Part shown: positions 33,171 to 44,258 of the stretch, piece by piece | How the letters are laid out: each line of letters opens with the position of its first letter | Numbering within the stretch: position 1 is the first letter of the stretch | Source: Flagellimonas meridianipacifica | Lineage (GTDB): Bacteria > Bacteroidota > Bacteroidia > Flavobacteriales > Flavobacteriaceae | Assembly: GCF_003001695.1 (NCBI RefSeq) | Contig: NZ_PVYX01000003.1 | Span: 62,001-126,000 of the forward strand | Direction of reading: 5' to 3' | DNA length: 64,000 nucleotides | Position numbers and translations under genes: made by a program | The notes under the pieces: generated by a model | Database searches by the model: none | What the model saw: only the letters and a program-made list of their open reading frames with translations | What the model was told of the DNA's origin: nothing

Positions 33171-36100
33171 ATGTTCACAAATCATACTGAAAGAGTAAAT
33201 TTCGCATCCGCTAAGAACATACCGGAATACCCGGATTTCTTGGACATTCAGATCAAGTCGTTTCAAGACTTTTTCCAGCTTGAGACCAAATCTGACGAGA
33301 GAGGAAATGAAGGGCTCTACAACACCTTCATGGAAAATTTTCCAATTACAGATACCAGAAACCAGTTTGTACTGGAATTCTTGGATTACTTTATAGATCC
33401 ACCTAGATACTCCATCCAAGAATGTATCGAAAGGGGACTTACCTATAGCGTTCCGTTAAAAGCACGTTTGAAATTATACTGTACTGACCCTGAGCACGAG
33501 GATTTCGAAACCATCGTTCAGGATGTGTATTTGGGTACTATCCCTTACATGACACCTAGTGGTACATTCGTAATCAACGGTGCTGAGCGCGTTGTGGTTT
33601 CTCAATTGCACAGATCTCCGGGGGTATTCTTCGGACAATCATTCCATGCGAATGGAACCAAATTGTACTCTGCAAGGGTAATTCCTTTCAAAGGGTCTTG
33701 GATTGAATTTGCTACTGATATCAATGGCGTTATGTACGCTTACATTGATAGAAAGAAAAAATTACCCGTAACCACACTTTTCCGTGCTATCGGATTTGAG
33801 CGTGATAAGGACATTTTAGAGATTTTCGACCTTTCCGAGGAAATAAAAGTATCCAAAGCTGGACTTAAGAAAGTGTTGGGCCGAAAATTGGCAGCAAGGG
33901 TATTGAACACATGGCATGAGGATTTCGTAGATGAGGATACAGGAGAAGTAGTTTCCATCGAAAGAAACGAGATTATCCTTGATCGTGATACTATTCTTGA
34001 AAAAGAACATGTAGATGAAATTTTGGACGCTGATGTGAAAACTATTCTTCTTCATAAAGAAAATAGTTCACAGTCAGATTATGCCATTATCTATAATACA
34101 TTACAAAAAGACCCTACCAACTCTGAAAAAGAAGCGGTAGAGCACATTTATAGACAATTGCGTAACGCTGAACCACCCGATGAGGAAACTGCACGTGGAA
34201 TCATCGACAAGCTGTTCTTCTCTGACCAACGATACAATTTGGGAGAAGTTGGGCGTTACCGAATGAACAAAAAGTTAGGTCTTGATATCGGAATGGACAA
34301 GCAGGTTTTGACCAAGGAAGATATTATCACCATAATCAAATATTTGATTGAGCTAATCAATTCCAAAGCGGAGATTGATGATATCGATCACTTGTCAAAC
34401 CGTCGTGTTAGAACCGTGGGAGAGCAATTATCCTCTCAGTTTGGAGTAGGTTTGGCGCGTATGGCACGTACCATCCGTGAGCGTATGAACGTTCGGGATA
34501 ATGAGGTATTTACGCCTATTGATTTGATTAATGCGAAGACATTATCTTCAGTTATCAACTCATTCTTTGGTACCAACCAGTTGTCTCAGTTTATGGATCA
34601 AACGAATCCATTGGCTGAGATTACGCACAAGCGAAGACTATCGGCACTTGGACCTGGAGGTCTTTCCCGTGAAAGAGCAGGTTTTGAGGTTCGTGACGTT
34701 CACTACACGCACTACGGAAGACTTTGTCCTATTGAGACTCCTGAAGGACCAAACATTGGTTTGATATCTTCCTTGGGTGTTTTCGCCAAAGTAAATCCAA
34801 TGGGATTCTTGGAAACACCATATAGAAAAGTGGAGGATGGAAAGGTAAACACCAAAGAGTTTACCTATCTAAGTGCTGAGGAAGAGGAAGGAATGAAAAT
34901 AGCTCAGGCTAACATTCCAATGAAGGAGGATGGACAAATTGATTCTGATAAGGTAATTGCCCGCGAAGAAGGGGATTTTCCAGTAGTAGATCCTAGTGAA
35001 GTAAACTATACGGACGTTGCTCCAAACCAGATTGCTTCCATTTCTGCTTCTTTGATTCCTTTCTTGGAGCACGATGATGCAAACCGAGCTTTGATGGGCT
35101 CAAATATGATGCGTCAGGCGGTTCCACTGTTAAGACCGGATTCTCCTATTGTGGGTACAGGTCTTGAAAGACAAGTTGCTACAGATTCTAGAGTGTTGAT
35201 CAATGCCGAAGGTGATGGTGTCGTGGAATATGTGGATGCTCAGAAAATTACCATAAAGTACTCCAGAAGCGAGCAGGAAAAATTGGTAAGTTTTGAAGAA
35301 GACTCCAAGACATATAACTTGGTTAAATTCAGAAAAACCAACCAAGGTACTTCCATCAACTTGAAACCTATCGTAAGAAAAGGGGACAAGGTGAAGAAAG
35401 GACAGGTGCTTTGTGAAGGATATGCTACGCAAGCTGGAGAATTGGCTTTGGGTCGTAACATGAAGGTGGCCTTTATGCCATGGAAAGGGTACAACTTCGA
35501 GGATGCAATTGTTATTTCTGAAAAAGTGGTTCGTGAAGATATCTTCACATCCATTCATATTGATGAGTATGCGCTTGAGGTACGAGATACCAAATTGGGT
35601 GCTGAGGAATTGACCAATGATATTCCTAACGTATCTGAAGAAGCTACCAAAGATTTGGACGAGTATGGTATGATCCGTATTGGAGCCGAGGTTAAACCTG
35701 GTGACATCCTGATTGGTAAGATTACACCAAAAGGGGAATCAGACCCAACTCCAGAAGAAAAACTACTTCGCGCCATCTTTGGTGACAAAGCAGGGGATGT
35801 AAAAGATGCTTCCTTGAAAGCTTCTCCATCTTTGCGAGGTGTGGTAATCGATAAGAAGTTGTTCTCTCGCTCCATCAAGGATAAGCGTAAGCGTTCCGAA
35901 GATAAAGAAGCGATTTCCCGATTGGAAATGGATTACGAAGTGAAATTCCAGCAATTAAAAGATGTTTTGGTTGAAAAACTCTTTGGATTGGTAAGTGGAA
36001 AAACTTCACAAGGTGTAATGAACGATTTGGGAGAGGAAGTGCTTCCAAAAGGAAAGAAATATACCATCAAAATGTTGAACTCCGTTGATGACTTCGCTCA

Positions 36101-36980
36101 CTTGGTAAGCGGTAGTTGGACTACGGATGATGCTACAAATACTTTGGTTGCTGACCTATTGCACAACTATAAGATTAAGCTGAATGATATTCAAGGAAAC
36201 TTGAGAAGGGATAAATTCACCATTTCAGTTGGTGATGAACTTCCTGCAGGTATCATGAAGTTGGCCAAGGTCTATATCGCCAAAAAGCGTAAGCTGAAAG
36301 TGGGAGACAAGATGGCAGGTCGTCACGGTAACAAAGGTATCGTGGCACGTATCGTTCGTCAGGAAGATATGCCTTTCTTGGAAGACGGAACACCAGTGGA
36401 TATCGTCTTGAACCCACTTGGGGTGCCATCTCGTATGAACATTGGTCAGATTTATGAAACGGTTCTAGGTTGGGCCGGTCAGAAATTAGGTAGAAAATAT
36501 GGTACGCCAATTTTTGATGGAGCTACGCTAGACCAGATAAATGCACTTACCGATGAAGCGGGCGTTCCAAGATTTGGACACACCCATCTTTATGATGGTG
36601 GTACAGGTCAGCGTTTTGATCAAGCGGCAACCGTTGGTGTTATCTACATGTTGAAATTAGGTCACATGGTAGACGATAAGATGCACGCCAGGTCTATTGG
36701 ACCATACTCATTGATTACGCAACAACCATTGGGTGGTAAAGCCCAGTTTGGTGGTCAGCGATTTGGTGAAATGGAGGTATGGGCATTGGAGGCCTATGGA
36801 GCTTCTTCTACGCTACGTGAAATCTTGACAGTAAAGTCGGATGATGTAATCGGTAGGGCGAAGACTTATGAGTCCATTGTAAAAGGTGAGACTATGCCAG
36901 AACCTGGATTGCCAGAATCTTTCAACGTATTGATGCACGAACTTAAAGGTTTGGGCTTGGATATCCGTTTGGAAGAATAG
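33171..36980 (+). CDS. rpoB: RNA polymerase beta subunit
   Basis: 1269 residues. The start ATG at 33171 gives [22 protein letters not shown]; an adjacent TTG at 33168 is less likely. Markers in order: the fork/rifampicin region [33 protein letters not shown] (split as [13 protein letters not shown] and [13 protein letters not shown], about residues 465-500), [29 protein letters not shown] (catalytic lysines) and [24 protein letters not shown]. The wild-type-like Asp, His and Ser of the rifampicin pocket are present, so no resistance change is obvious. It is followed by rpoC after 43 bases. Confidence 0.98.
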   Translation: MFTNHTERVNFASAKNIPEYPDFLDIQIKSFQDFFQLETKSDERGNEGLYNTFMENFPITDTRNQFVLEFLDYFIDPPRYSIQECIERGLTYSVPLKARLKLYCTDPEHEDFETIVQDVYLGTIPYMTPSGTFVINGAERVVVSQLHRSPGVFFGQSFHANGTKLYSARVIPFKGSWIEFATDINGVMYAYIDRKKKLPVTTLFRAIGFERDKDILEIFDLSEEIKVSKAGLKKVLGRKLAARVLNTWHEDFVDEDTGEVVSIERNEIILDRDTILEKEHVDEILDADVKTILLHKENSSQSDYAIIYNTLQKDPTNSEKEAVEHIYRQLRNAEPPDEETARGIIDKLFFSDQRYNLGEVGRYRMNKKLGLDIGMDKQVLTKEDIITIIKYLIELINSKAEIDDIDHLSNRRVRTVGEQLSSQFGVGLARMARTIRERMNVRDNEVFTPIDLINAKTLSSVINSFFGTNQLSQFMDQTNPLAEITHKRRLSALGPGGLSRERAGFEVRDVHYTHYGRLCPIETPEGPNIGLISSLGVFAKVNPMGFLETPYRKVEDGKVNTKEFTYLSAEEEEGMKIAQANIPMKEDGQIDSDKVIAREEGDFPVVDPSEVNYTDVAPNQIASISASLIPFLEHDDANRALMGSNMMRQAVPLLRPDSPIVGTGLERQVATDSRVLINAEGDGVVEYVDAQKITIKYSRSEQEKLVSFEEDSKTYNLVKFRKTNQGTSINLKPIVRKGDKVKKGQVLCEGYATQAGELALGRNMKVAFMPWKGYNFEDAIVISEKVVREDIFTSIHIDEYALEVRDTKLGAEELTNDIPNVSEEATKDLDEYGMIRIGAEVKPGDILIGKITPKGESDPTPEEKLLRAIFGDKAGDVKDASLKASPSLRGVVIDKKLFSRSIKDKRKRSEDKEAISRLEMDYEVKFQQLKDVLVEKLFGLVSGKTSQGVMNDLGEEVLPKGKKYTIKMLNSVDDFAHLVSGSWTTDDATNTLVADLLHNYKIKLNDIQGNLRRDKFTISVGDELPAGIMKLAKVYIAKKRKLKVGDKMAGRHGNKGIVARIVRQEDMPFLEDGTPVDIVLNPLGVPSRMNIGQIYETVLGWAGQKLGRKYGTPIFDGATLDQINALTDEAGVPRFGHTHLYDGGTGQRFDQAATVGVIYMLKLGHMVDDKMHARSIGPYSLITQQPLGGKAQFGGQRFGEMEVWALEAYGASSTLREILTVKSDDVIGRAKTYESIVKGETMPEPGLPESFNVLMHELKGLGLDIRLEE

Positions 36981-37023
36981 AATAAACTAAAAGCATTTTA
37001 ATCATAATTATCGCAATAGCATT

Positions 37024-40000
37024 ATGGCTAGATTAAAAGATAACAACGTACCAAAAAGGTTTGATAAAATTTCCATCGGATTGGCTTCCCCAGAGTCCAT
37101 TTTGGCAGAGTCCCGTGGAGAGGTTTTGAAACCTGAGACCATTAACTACAGAACGCACAAACCTGAGCGTGATGGATTGTTCTGCGAGCGTATCTTCGGT
37201 CCTGTAAAGGATTACGAATGTGCTTGTGGTAAGTATAAGCGTATCCGTTACCGCGGTATTGTATGTGACCGTTGTGGTGTGGAAGTAACTGAGAAGAAGG
37301 TACGTAGGGACCGTGTTGGACATATTAATTTGGTTGTGCCAGTGGCGCACATTTGGTATTTCCGGTCGCTTCCTAATAAAATAGGATACCTTTTGGGATT
37401 ACCTTCCAAGAAGTTGGATATGATTATCTATTATGAAAGATATGTAGTCATCCAGCCAGGTATAGCCAAAGGCCCAGAAGGTGAGGAAATCAACAAAATG
37501 GATTTCTTGACCGAAGAGGAGTACTTGAATATTTTGGAATCTATTCCTTCCGAAAATCAATATTTGGAAGACACTGACCCTAACAAGTTCATCGCTAAAA
37601 TGGGTGCAGAGTGTCTTATTGATTTGTTGGGTAGAATTGACTTGGAACAGTTGTCTTATGAATTGAGACACAAAGCCAATACAGAGACTTCAAAGCAACG
37701 TAAAACTGAAGCTTTAAAGCGACTTCAAGTAGTTGAAGCTTTCCGTGAGTCGCAAGACAATCGTGAAAACCTTCCAGAATGGATGATCATGAAAGTGATT
37801 CCGGTAATTCCACCAGAATTACGTCCATTGGTTCCTTTGGATGGTGGTCGTTTCGCTACTTCAGATTTGAATGATTTATACCGTAGGGTAATTATCCGTA
37901 ACAATCGTTTGAAGCGATTGATGGAAATTAAAGCTCCTGAAGTAATCCTTCGTAACGAAAAAAGGATGCTTCAAGAAGCTGTGGATTCACTTTTCGATAA
38001 CACAAGAAAAGCTTCTGCGGTAAAAACAGAATCTAACAGACCCCTTAAATCACTTTCTGATTCCTTGAAAGGGAAGCAAGGTCGTTTCCGTCAAAACTTG
38101 CTCGGTAAGCGTGTGGACTACTCCGCTCGTTCCGTAATTGTTGTCGGACCGGAAATGAAGTTGTATGAGTGTGGTCTTCCAAAAGATATGGCAGCTGAGC
38201 TGTACAAGCCTTTTGTAATCCGTAAGTTGATTGAAAGAGGTATTGTAAAAACAGTTAAGTCTGCCAAAAAGATAATCGACAAGAAAGAACCCGTGGTTTG
38301 GGATATCTTGGAAAATGTGCTTAAGGGACACCCGGTACTATTGAACCGTGCCCCCACATTGCACCGTTTGGGAATCCAGGCGTTCCAACCTAAACTGATA
38401 GAAGGTAAAGCAATTCGTCTACACCCATTGGCATGTACCGCATTTAACGCGGATTTTGATGGGGATCAGATGGCCGTTCACCTTCCGTTGGGGCCAGAAG
38501 CTATTTTGGAAGCACAATTGTTGATGTTGGCTTCTCAGAACATCCTGAACCCGGCAAATGGTTCACCAATTACCGTTCCTTCGCAGGATATGGTTTTGGG
38601 TCTATACTACATGACCAAGGAAAGAAAGTCTACTCCAGAAGTGCCTATTAAAGGTGAAGGATTGACCTTCTATTCAGATGAAGAGGTAGTTATTGCTTTC
38701 AATGAAGGCAAAGTTGACTTGAACGCAGGTATCAAGGTTCGTGTTAAAGATTTCAATGAAGAAGGAGAGTTAGTTCCTCAAATCATCGAAACCACTACAG
38801 GTAGGGTATTGTTTAACAGTGTAGTACCTGAACAAGCAGGTTACATCAACCAGGTTCTTAATAAGAAAGCACTGAGAAATATCATTGGTGATATTTTGGC
38901 AGTAACCGATGTTCCTGCTACTGCTGAGTTCTTGGATAAGATTAAAACCATGGGATACGAATTCGCCTTTAAAGGTGGATTGTCCTTTAGTTTAGGAGAT
39001 ATCATCATTCCAGCCGAAAAGCATGAGATGATTGCTGATGCAAACGGTCAGGTAGATGGTATTATGATGAACTATAACATGGGTCTTATCACCAACAACG
39101 AACGATACAATCAGGTGATTGACGTTTGGACGTCTACCAATGCGATGTTGACCGAATTGGCTATGAAGCGAATTCGTGAAGATCAGCAGGGATTCAACTC
39201 GGTATACATGATGTTGGATTCAGGTGCGAGGGGTTCCAAAGAGCAGATTCGTCAGTTGACCGGTATGCGTGGATTGATGGCAAAGCCGAAAAAATCGACT
39301 GCTGGCGGTGGTGAGATTATAGAAAACCCGATTCTTTCCAACTTTAAGGAAGGACTATCGATTTTGGAATATTTTATTTCAACTCACGGTGCGCGTAAAG
39401 GTCTAGCGGATACCGCTTTGAAAACTGCGGATGCCGGATATTTGACACGTCGTTTGGTTGACGTTTCACAAGACGTAATCATCAATATCGAAGATTGTGG
39501 TACGCTACGTGGAATTGAAGTAGAAGCTCTTAAGAAGAACGAAGAAGTTGTAGAGACCCTTGGCGAAAGAATCTTAGGTAGAGTTTCATTGCATGATGTT
39601 TACAATCCACTTACTGAGGAATTAATTCTTAAGGCAGGTCAAGAAATATCTGAAGCAGATGTCAAAAAAGTGAATGCTGCGCCAATTGAGAAAATTGAAG
39701 TACGTTCCGCATTGACTTGTGAGGCGCCTAAGGGAATTTGTGCCAAGTGTTACGGTAGAAACCTAGCCACCAATAAAATGGTTCAGCGAGGTGAGGCAGT
39801 TGGTGTAGTAGCAGCCCAGTCTATTGGAGAACCTGGTACACAGTTGACATTGAGAACATTCCACGTGGGTGGTATTGCTGGTAACATCTCTGAGGATAAC
39901 AAGTTGGAAGCTAAGTTTGATGGTGTAGCCGAAATTGAAGATTTGAGAACTGTTGTTGGAGAGAACAGTGAAGGCGAAAAAGCCAACATCGTTATTTCCC

Positions 40001-41322
40001 GTACTTCTGAGATTAAAGTTGTGGATACCAACACAGGAATCACATTGAGTACAAATAACATTCCTTACGGTTCCCAGCTTTTCGTAAAGAACGGAGCCAA
40101 GATTAAGAGTGGTGATGTTATTTGCCAGTGGGATCCTTATAACGGGGTAATCGTATCTGAGTTTACAGGACAAATTGCTTATGAAAACATTGAGCAAGGC
40201 GTTACGTATCAGGTAGAGATAGATGAGCAGACCGGTTTCCAAGAAAAAGTGATTTCTGAATCAAGAAACAAGAAACTCATCCCAACGCTATTGATTAAAG
40301 ATGGTAAAGGAGAGACATTGCGTTCTTATAACTTACCAGTTGGTTCTCATATCATGGTAGATGATGGAGAAAAGATTAAAGAAGGAAAAATCTTGGTGAA
40401 AATTCCACGTAAATCTGCAAAAGCAGGTGATATTACCGGAGGTCTTCCAAGAGTTACCGAACTTTTCGAAGCACGTAACCCTTCCAACCCTGCTGTTGTA
40501 TCTGAGATTGATGGTGTGGTTTCCTTCGGAAAAATCAAGAGAGGTAACCGTGAGATTATCATCGAATCCAAAACTGGTGAAATCAAAAAGTATCTAGTGA
40601 AGCTTTCCAATCAGATTTTGGTACAGGAAAACGACTATGTACGTGCCGGTATGCCATTATCCGATGGGTCTATCACTCCTGAGGATATCTTAGCTATCAA
40701 AGGACCTTCTGCGGTACAGCAGTACTTGGTGAACGAAGTACAGGAAGTATATCGTTTACAAGGGGTGAAAATCAATGATAAGCACTTTGAGGTAGTTGTA
40801 CGTCAAATGATGCGTAAAGTACGAATTGAAGATTCAGGGGACACTACCTTCTTGGAGAACCAATTGGTACACAAAGATGATTTCATTCGCGAAAATGATG
40901 AGATTTTCGGTAAAAAAGTCATTGAGGATGCTGGAGAATCTGAGAACCTAAAACCAGGACAGATTGTTACTGCTCGAGAATTAAGGGATGAAAATTCCAT
41001 TTTGCGTAGAGAGGACAAGAACTTGGTTACAGCCAGAGATGCGGTTGCTGCAACGGCAACTCCTATACTTCAAGGTATTACACGTGCCTCACTTCAGACT
41101 AAATCATTCATTTCTGCGGCCTCTTTCCAAGAGACAACCAAAGTATTGAACGAAGCAGCAGTAAATGGTAAAGTGGATACATTGGAAGGATTGAAGGAGA
41201 ATGTAATTGTTGGACATAAGATTCCAGCAGGTACAGGTATGAGGGATTATGATAGCATTATTGTAGGCTCTAAAGAAGAGTACGATGAAATCATGGCCCG
41301 AAAAGAGGAATTCAAATTCTAA
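37024..41322 (+). CDS. rpoC: RNA polymerase beta' subunit
   Basis: 1432 residues. The N-terminal zinc finger contains [20 protein letters not shown] (split by residues), and the catalytic NADFDGD motif (in [17 protein letters not shown], about 473-489) holds the three Mg-binding Asp. The bridge helix/trigger loop region follows, and a second zinc site is in [14 protein letters not shown]. The C-terminus ends [15 protein letters not shown]. An 11-bp terminator follows 9 bases after the stop, ending the large transcription unit. Confidence 0.98.
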   Translation: MARLKDNNVPKRFDKISIGLASPESILAESRGEVLKPETINYRTHKPERDGLFCERIFGPVKDYECACGKYKRIRYRGIVCDRCGVEVTEKKVRRDRVGHINLVVPVAHIWYFRSLPNKIGYLLGLPSKKLDMIIYYERYVVIQPGIAKGPEGEEINKMDFLTEEEYLNILESIPSENQYLEDTDPNKFIAKMGAECLIDLLGRIDLEQLSYELRHKANTETSKQRKTEALKRLQVVEAFRESQDNRENLPEWMIMKVIPVIPPELRPLVPLDGGRFATSDLNDLYRRVIIRNNRLKRLMEIKAPEVILRNEKRMLQEAVDSLFDNTRKASAVKTESNRPLKSLSDSLKGKQGRFRQNLLGKRVDYSARSVIVVGPEMKLYECGLPKDMAAELYKPFVIRKLIERGIVKTVKSAKKIIDKKEPVVWDILENVLKGHPVLLNRAPTLHRLGIQAFQPKLIEGKAIRLHPLACTAFNADFDGDQMAVHLPLGPEAILEAQLLMLASQNILNPANGSPITVPSQDMVLGLYYMTKERKSTPEVPIKGEGLTFYSDEEVVIAFNEGKVDLNAGIKVRVKDFNEEGELVPQIIETTTGRVLFNSVVPEQAGYINQVLNKKALRNIIGDILAVTDVPATAEFLDKIKTMGYEFAFKGGLSFSLGDIIIPAEKHEMIADANGQVDGIMMNYNMGLITNNERYNQVIDVWTSTNAMLTELAMKRIREDQQGFNSVYMMLDSGARGSKEQIRQLTGMRGLMAKPKKSTAGGGEIIENPILSNFKEGLSILEYFISTHGARKGLADTALKTADAGYLTRRLVDVSQDVIINIEDCGTLRGIEVEALKKNEEVVETLGERILGRVSLHDVYNPLTEELILKAGQEISEADVKKVNAAPIEKIEVRSALTCEAPKGICAKCYGRNLATNKMVQRGEAVGVVAAQSIGEPGTQLTLRTFHVGGIAGNISEDNKLEAKFDGVAEIEDLRTVVGENSEGEKANIVISRTSEIKVVDTNTGITLSTNNIPYGSQLFVKNGAKIKSGDVICQWDPYNGVIVSEFTGQIAYENIEQGVTYQVEIDEQTGFQEKVISESRNKKLIPTLLIKDGKGETLRSYNLPVGSHIMVDDGEKIKEGKILVKIPRKSAKAGDITGGLPRVTELFEARNPSNPAVVSEIDGVVSFGKIKRGNREIIIESKTGEIKKYLVKLSNQILVQENDYVRAGMPLSDGSITPEDILAIKGPSAVQQYLVNEVQEVYRLQGVKINDKHFEVVVRQMMRKVRIEDSGDTTFLENQLVHKDDFIRENDEIFGKKVIEDAGESENLKPGQIVTARELRDENSILRREDKNLVTARDAVAATATPILQGITRASLQTKSFISAASFQETTKVLNEAAVNGKVDTLEGLKENVIVGHKIPAGTGMRDYDSIIVGSKEEYDEIMARKEEFKF

Positions 41323-41330
41323 ATCAATAC

Positions 41331-41364
41331 AAACCCTGACCAATCGGTCAGGGTTTTCTTTTTT
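41331..41364 (+). terminator. Terminator after rpoC
   Basis: 11-bp perfect stem AAACCCTGACC/GGTCAGGGTTT with AATC loop (41331-41356) and a T-rich tail TTCTTTTTT. It is a strong intrinsic terminator. Confidence 0.95.
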
Positions 41365-41383
41365 ACTTTAAATTAAAAATAAG

Positions 41384-41701
41384 ATGGCTGATAACAATCA
41401 GAATCAAAATCAGAAACAAATCAATATAGAGCTGGACGAAAAAACAGCCGAGGGAATCTACTCCAATTTGGCGATTATCAATCACTCCGTCTCTGAATTT
41501 GTAGTTGATTTTATAAGTATGATGCCTGGAGCACCCAAGGCAAAGGTGAAAAGTAGAATCGTACTCACACCACAACATGCTAAAAAGTTTCTTAAAGCTT
41601 TAAATGATAATGTCGCTCGCTTTGAAAAGGCCCATGGGACAATCAAGGATTATGAGCAACCTCCCATTCCATTGAATTTTGGACCCACCGGAGAAGCATA
41701 G
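41384..41701 (+). CDS. DUF3467 family protein
   Basis: 105 residues: a Gln/Asn-rich start (NNQNQNQKQI), then INIELDEKTAEGIYSNLAIINHS and FVVDFISMMPGAPKAKVKSRIVLTPQHAKKFLKAL (shown in part). The DUF3467 family is usual directly downstream of rpoC in Bacteroidota. The function is not known. Its compact beta/helix layout and position after rpoC suggest a link with transcription or translation. It is bounded by terminators on both sides. Confidence 0.85.
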   Translation: MADNNQNQNQKQINIELDEKTAEGIYSNLAIINHSVSEFVVDFISMMPGAPKAKVKSRIVLTPQHAKKFLKALNDNVARFEKAHGTIKDYEQPPIPLNFGPTGEA

Positions 41702-41706
41702 AAAAA

Positions 41707-41732
41707 GCCTGAACATTTGTTCAGGCATTTTT
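41707..41732 (+). terminator. Terminator after DUF3467
   Basis: GCCTGAAC/GTTCAGGC with ATTT loop (41707-41726), then ATTTTTG; an A-run precedes it, so it may act on both strands, also ending the membrane-protein gene that runs towards it from the right. Confidence 0.9.
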
Positions 41733-41749
41733 GATTATAGAAATTCGAT

Positions 41750-42181
41750 TTAACTCAGCCAACCTTTTTGAATTCCTTTTTTGGAGAAGAAGATGAGGTA
41801 AAATCCAATAATAACTACAATAAGAGGCATTACATAAGCACTGGGACCGAAAGCTTCAACTGTGTTGGAAAGAAATAACCAGTTCACAAATTGTGCAACG
41901 GCTGCAATTAAAGAAATCGTAAAAAGCGGTTTTGCCCATTTTTTACGAATTAGCAGTGCAATTGAACCCAAAATTCCAGAAAAAACAGCAATAGCAAAAG
42001 CAGCAGTGGCCCATGCAGGAATTCCCTCGAATACTTCACGTTGGGCTTGCTCTAGCCCTTCCAACATCGCTTCTTTATTGTAAGCTTGATTCAAATAGTT
42101 AAAGACCCCCATGGCATTCCATAAAAGGGCAACAATACTTACCACCCAAAACCATATGGGCGGCTTTGCGGAGTTTGTCAT
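41750..42181 (-). CDS. Small four-helix membrane protein, function unknown
   Basis: 143 residues with four predicted transmembrane segments: about 9-29 (FWVVSIVALLWNAMGVF), 57-77 (WATAAFAIAVFSGILGSIALLI), 85-103 and 116-133. Both ends are probably cytoplasmic. A Lys-rich C-terminus (FFSKKGIQKG) follows. The family is common in marine flavobacteria but I know no function for it. It stands alone between the rpoBC unit and prfC. Confidence 0.7.
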   Translation of the reverse strand: MTNSAKPPIWFWVVSIVALLWNAMGVFNYLNQAYNKEAMLEGLEQAQREVFEGIPAWATAAFAIAVFSGILGSIALLIRKKWAKPLFTISLIAAVAQFVNWLFLSNTVEAFGPSAYVMPLIVVIIGFYLIFFSKKGIQKGWLS

Positions 42182-42275
42182 AATATTGATTTTTATTGGT
42201 TTACGCTGAGGAAGTTACAAAAAATGTGACATCACAGTCTTGGACCAAAATCAATATTAAATAGCAAAGAGTAGT

Positions 42276-43871
42276 TTAGTTGGATTCTTTTTCCGAAGTA
42301 AATCTAAGTTGAACGGAAGGATACTTTTGTTGTGTCATCTGTAATGAAAATGGGGAATCTGCTAAAAAGACCAGTTGTCCTCGTTTGTCTTTAGCCAAAA
42401 ACTTTTGTTTGATTCGCTTGAATTCCTTGAATTCCTCATTAGATTCATCTTCGGGATCTACCCAACAGGCTTTGTATACCGGAAAGTTCTCATAAGTACA
42501 TTTAGCCCCATATTCATGCTCTAATCGATATTGAATCACTTCATATTGTAAGGCCCCCACAGTGCCAATTACTTTTCGCCCATTTAGTTCCAAAGTAAAC
42601 AACTGAGCAACACCTTCGTCCATAAGCTGGTCTATTCCCTTGTTAAGTTGTTTTGCCTTCATGGGGTCCGCATTGTTAATATAGCGAAAATGCTCGGGTG
42701 AAAAACTGGGTATGCCTCTATAATTCAGTTTTTCTCCGCTGGTTAAAGTGTCCCCAATCTTAAAATTCCCGGTATCATGTAATCCTACAATATCACCAGG
42801 GTACGAAACATCAACAATCTCTTTCTTTTCAGCAAAAAAGGCATTTGGACTGGAGAATTTCAATTTTTTGTCATGCCTAACATGCAGATAGGGCTTGTTT
42901 CTTTCAAAAGTTCCGGAAACCACCTTGATGAAAGCAAGTCTATCCCGGTGCTTAGGGTCCATATTGGCATGTATTTTAAAAACAAAACCGGAGAAATCAT
43001 TTTCTGAAGCTTCTACGAGTCGCTCTTCGGCCATTTTGGCTCTTGGTGATGGAGCTATTTGGATAAAACAATCCAATAATTCTCGCACCCCAAAATTGTT
43101 CAAAGCAGAACCAAAGAAAACAGGTTGTTGCTCTCCTTTCAAGTAGGCCTCTTGATTAAATGTAGGATAAACACCACTGACCAATTCAAGATTGTCCCTG
43201 AGCTCTGAAGCTGCGGACTCACCAATTATATTTTCAAGTTCAGAACTTTCTAAATCATCAAATGCTATGGTTTCTTCAATATTCTGTTTGCTATTTCCGC
43301 TAAATAGGTTGATGTTCTTTTCAAAGATGTTGTAGATACCCTTAAAATCATAACCCATTCCAATGGGGAAACTTAACGGTGTCACGGAAAGACCAAGTTT
43401 CTGCTCTACTTCGTCCAATAAATCAAACGCGTCCTTTCCCTCGCGATCAAGCTTGTTAATAAAGACAATCATGGGAATATTGCGCATTCTGCATACCTGA
43501 ACAAGTTTTTCGGTTTGTTCCTCCACACCTTTGGCTACATCAATGACTACAATAACGCTATCCACTGCGGTTAAGGTTCTGAATGTATCTTCCGCAAAGT
43601 CTTTGTGTCCGGGTGTATCCAGGATATTGATTTTTTTGTCTTTATAAATAAAGGCAAGCACAGAAGTTGCTACGGAAATACCACGTTGTCGTTCTATTTC
43701 CATAAAATCACTGGTTGCGGACTTTTTGATTTTGTTGTTCTTCACCGCACCGGCTTCTTGGATAGCACCACCGAACAATAACAATTTTTCGGTTAGTGTG
43801 GTTTTCCCGGCATCGGGGTGGGATATAATTCCAAAAGTCCGTCTTCGTTCTATTTCAGTGCCAAAATCCAT
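42276..43871 (-). CDS. prfC: Peptide chain release factor 3
   Basis: 531 residues, a GTPase that recycles RF1/RF2. G1 is in SHPDAGKTTLTEKLL (about 16-30), switch region RGISVATSVLAF, G3 DTPGHKDFAED, G4 NKLDREGKD. The later domains contain GRKVIGTVGALQYEVIQYRLEHEYG (in part). ATG at 43871 gives MDFGTEIERRRTFGII, the conserved start; the frame is open 31 codons further up but without family similarity. Confidence 0.96.
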   Translation of the reverse strand: MDFGTEIERRRTFGIISHPDAGKTTLTEKLLLFGGAIQEAGAVKNNKIKKSATSDFMEIERQRGISVATSVLAFIYKDKKINILDTPGHKDFAEDTFRTLTAVDSVIVVIDVAKGVEEQTEKLVQVCRMRNIPMIVFINKLDREGKDAFDLLDEVEQKLGLSVTPLSFPIGMGYDFKGIYNIFEKNINLFSGNSKQNIEETIAFDDLESSELENIIGESAASELRDNLELVSGVYPTFNQEAYLKGEQQPVFFGSALNNFGVRELLDCFIQIAPSPRAKMAEERLVEASENDFSGFVFKIHANMDPKHRDRLAFIKVVSGTFERNKPYLHVRHDKKLKFSSPNAFFAEKKEIVDVSYPGDIVGLHDTGNFKIGDTLTSGEKLNYRGIPSFSPEHFRYINNADPMKAKQLNKGIDQLMDEGVAQLFTLELNGRKVIGTVGALQYEVIQYRLEHEYGAKCTYENFPVYKACWVDPEDESNEEFKEFKRIKQKFLAKDKRGQLVFLADSPFSLQMTQQKYPSVQLRFTSEKESN

Positions 43872-44258
43872 GTAAAAAATTTCGGCAAAAATAAGATAAT
43901 TGAATCTATTGTCGCAGAAAAACAACGGTTTGAAAACTGTTGAAAGAATGAAGAAAAAAAACAATTCAAAATCCCATTTTTAGGAAAAAGTGGGGTACTT
44001 TTCCATTTCGTAAACAAACTCAATTTCGACTTCAAAAATCCAAATTAAGATTGGATACGTATCCATATATGTGGTTGGTAATATTGTGTAAATGGCACTT
44101 TATCGATTAAAGTAGGTGAAAACTCTCAAATGCTTTAATTATGTCATTCGGTTCGTAGAAACCTACGCAAAACCGCAGTTTTAGGAGTGGAATGCCCCAA
44201 TTCTTATTCTTAAGTTTAGCCTCCCGCCATGGTGATTAGTTGACCAAAACTGTCATTT
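43872..44258. other. Intergenic region between prfC and the first T9SS surface gene
   Basis: 387 bases without a gene, separating divergent genes. It holds a perfect 14-base palindrome TGGATACGTATCCA (44052-44065) and two adjacent small hairpins, CGTAG/CTACG (about 44155-44168) and AAAAC/GTTTT (about 44172-44185). No convincing TTG...TAnnTTTG promoter was found by eye in front of the surface gene. Regulatory use is likely but unproven. Confidence 0.5.
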
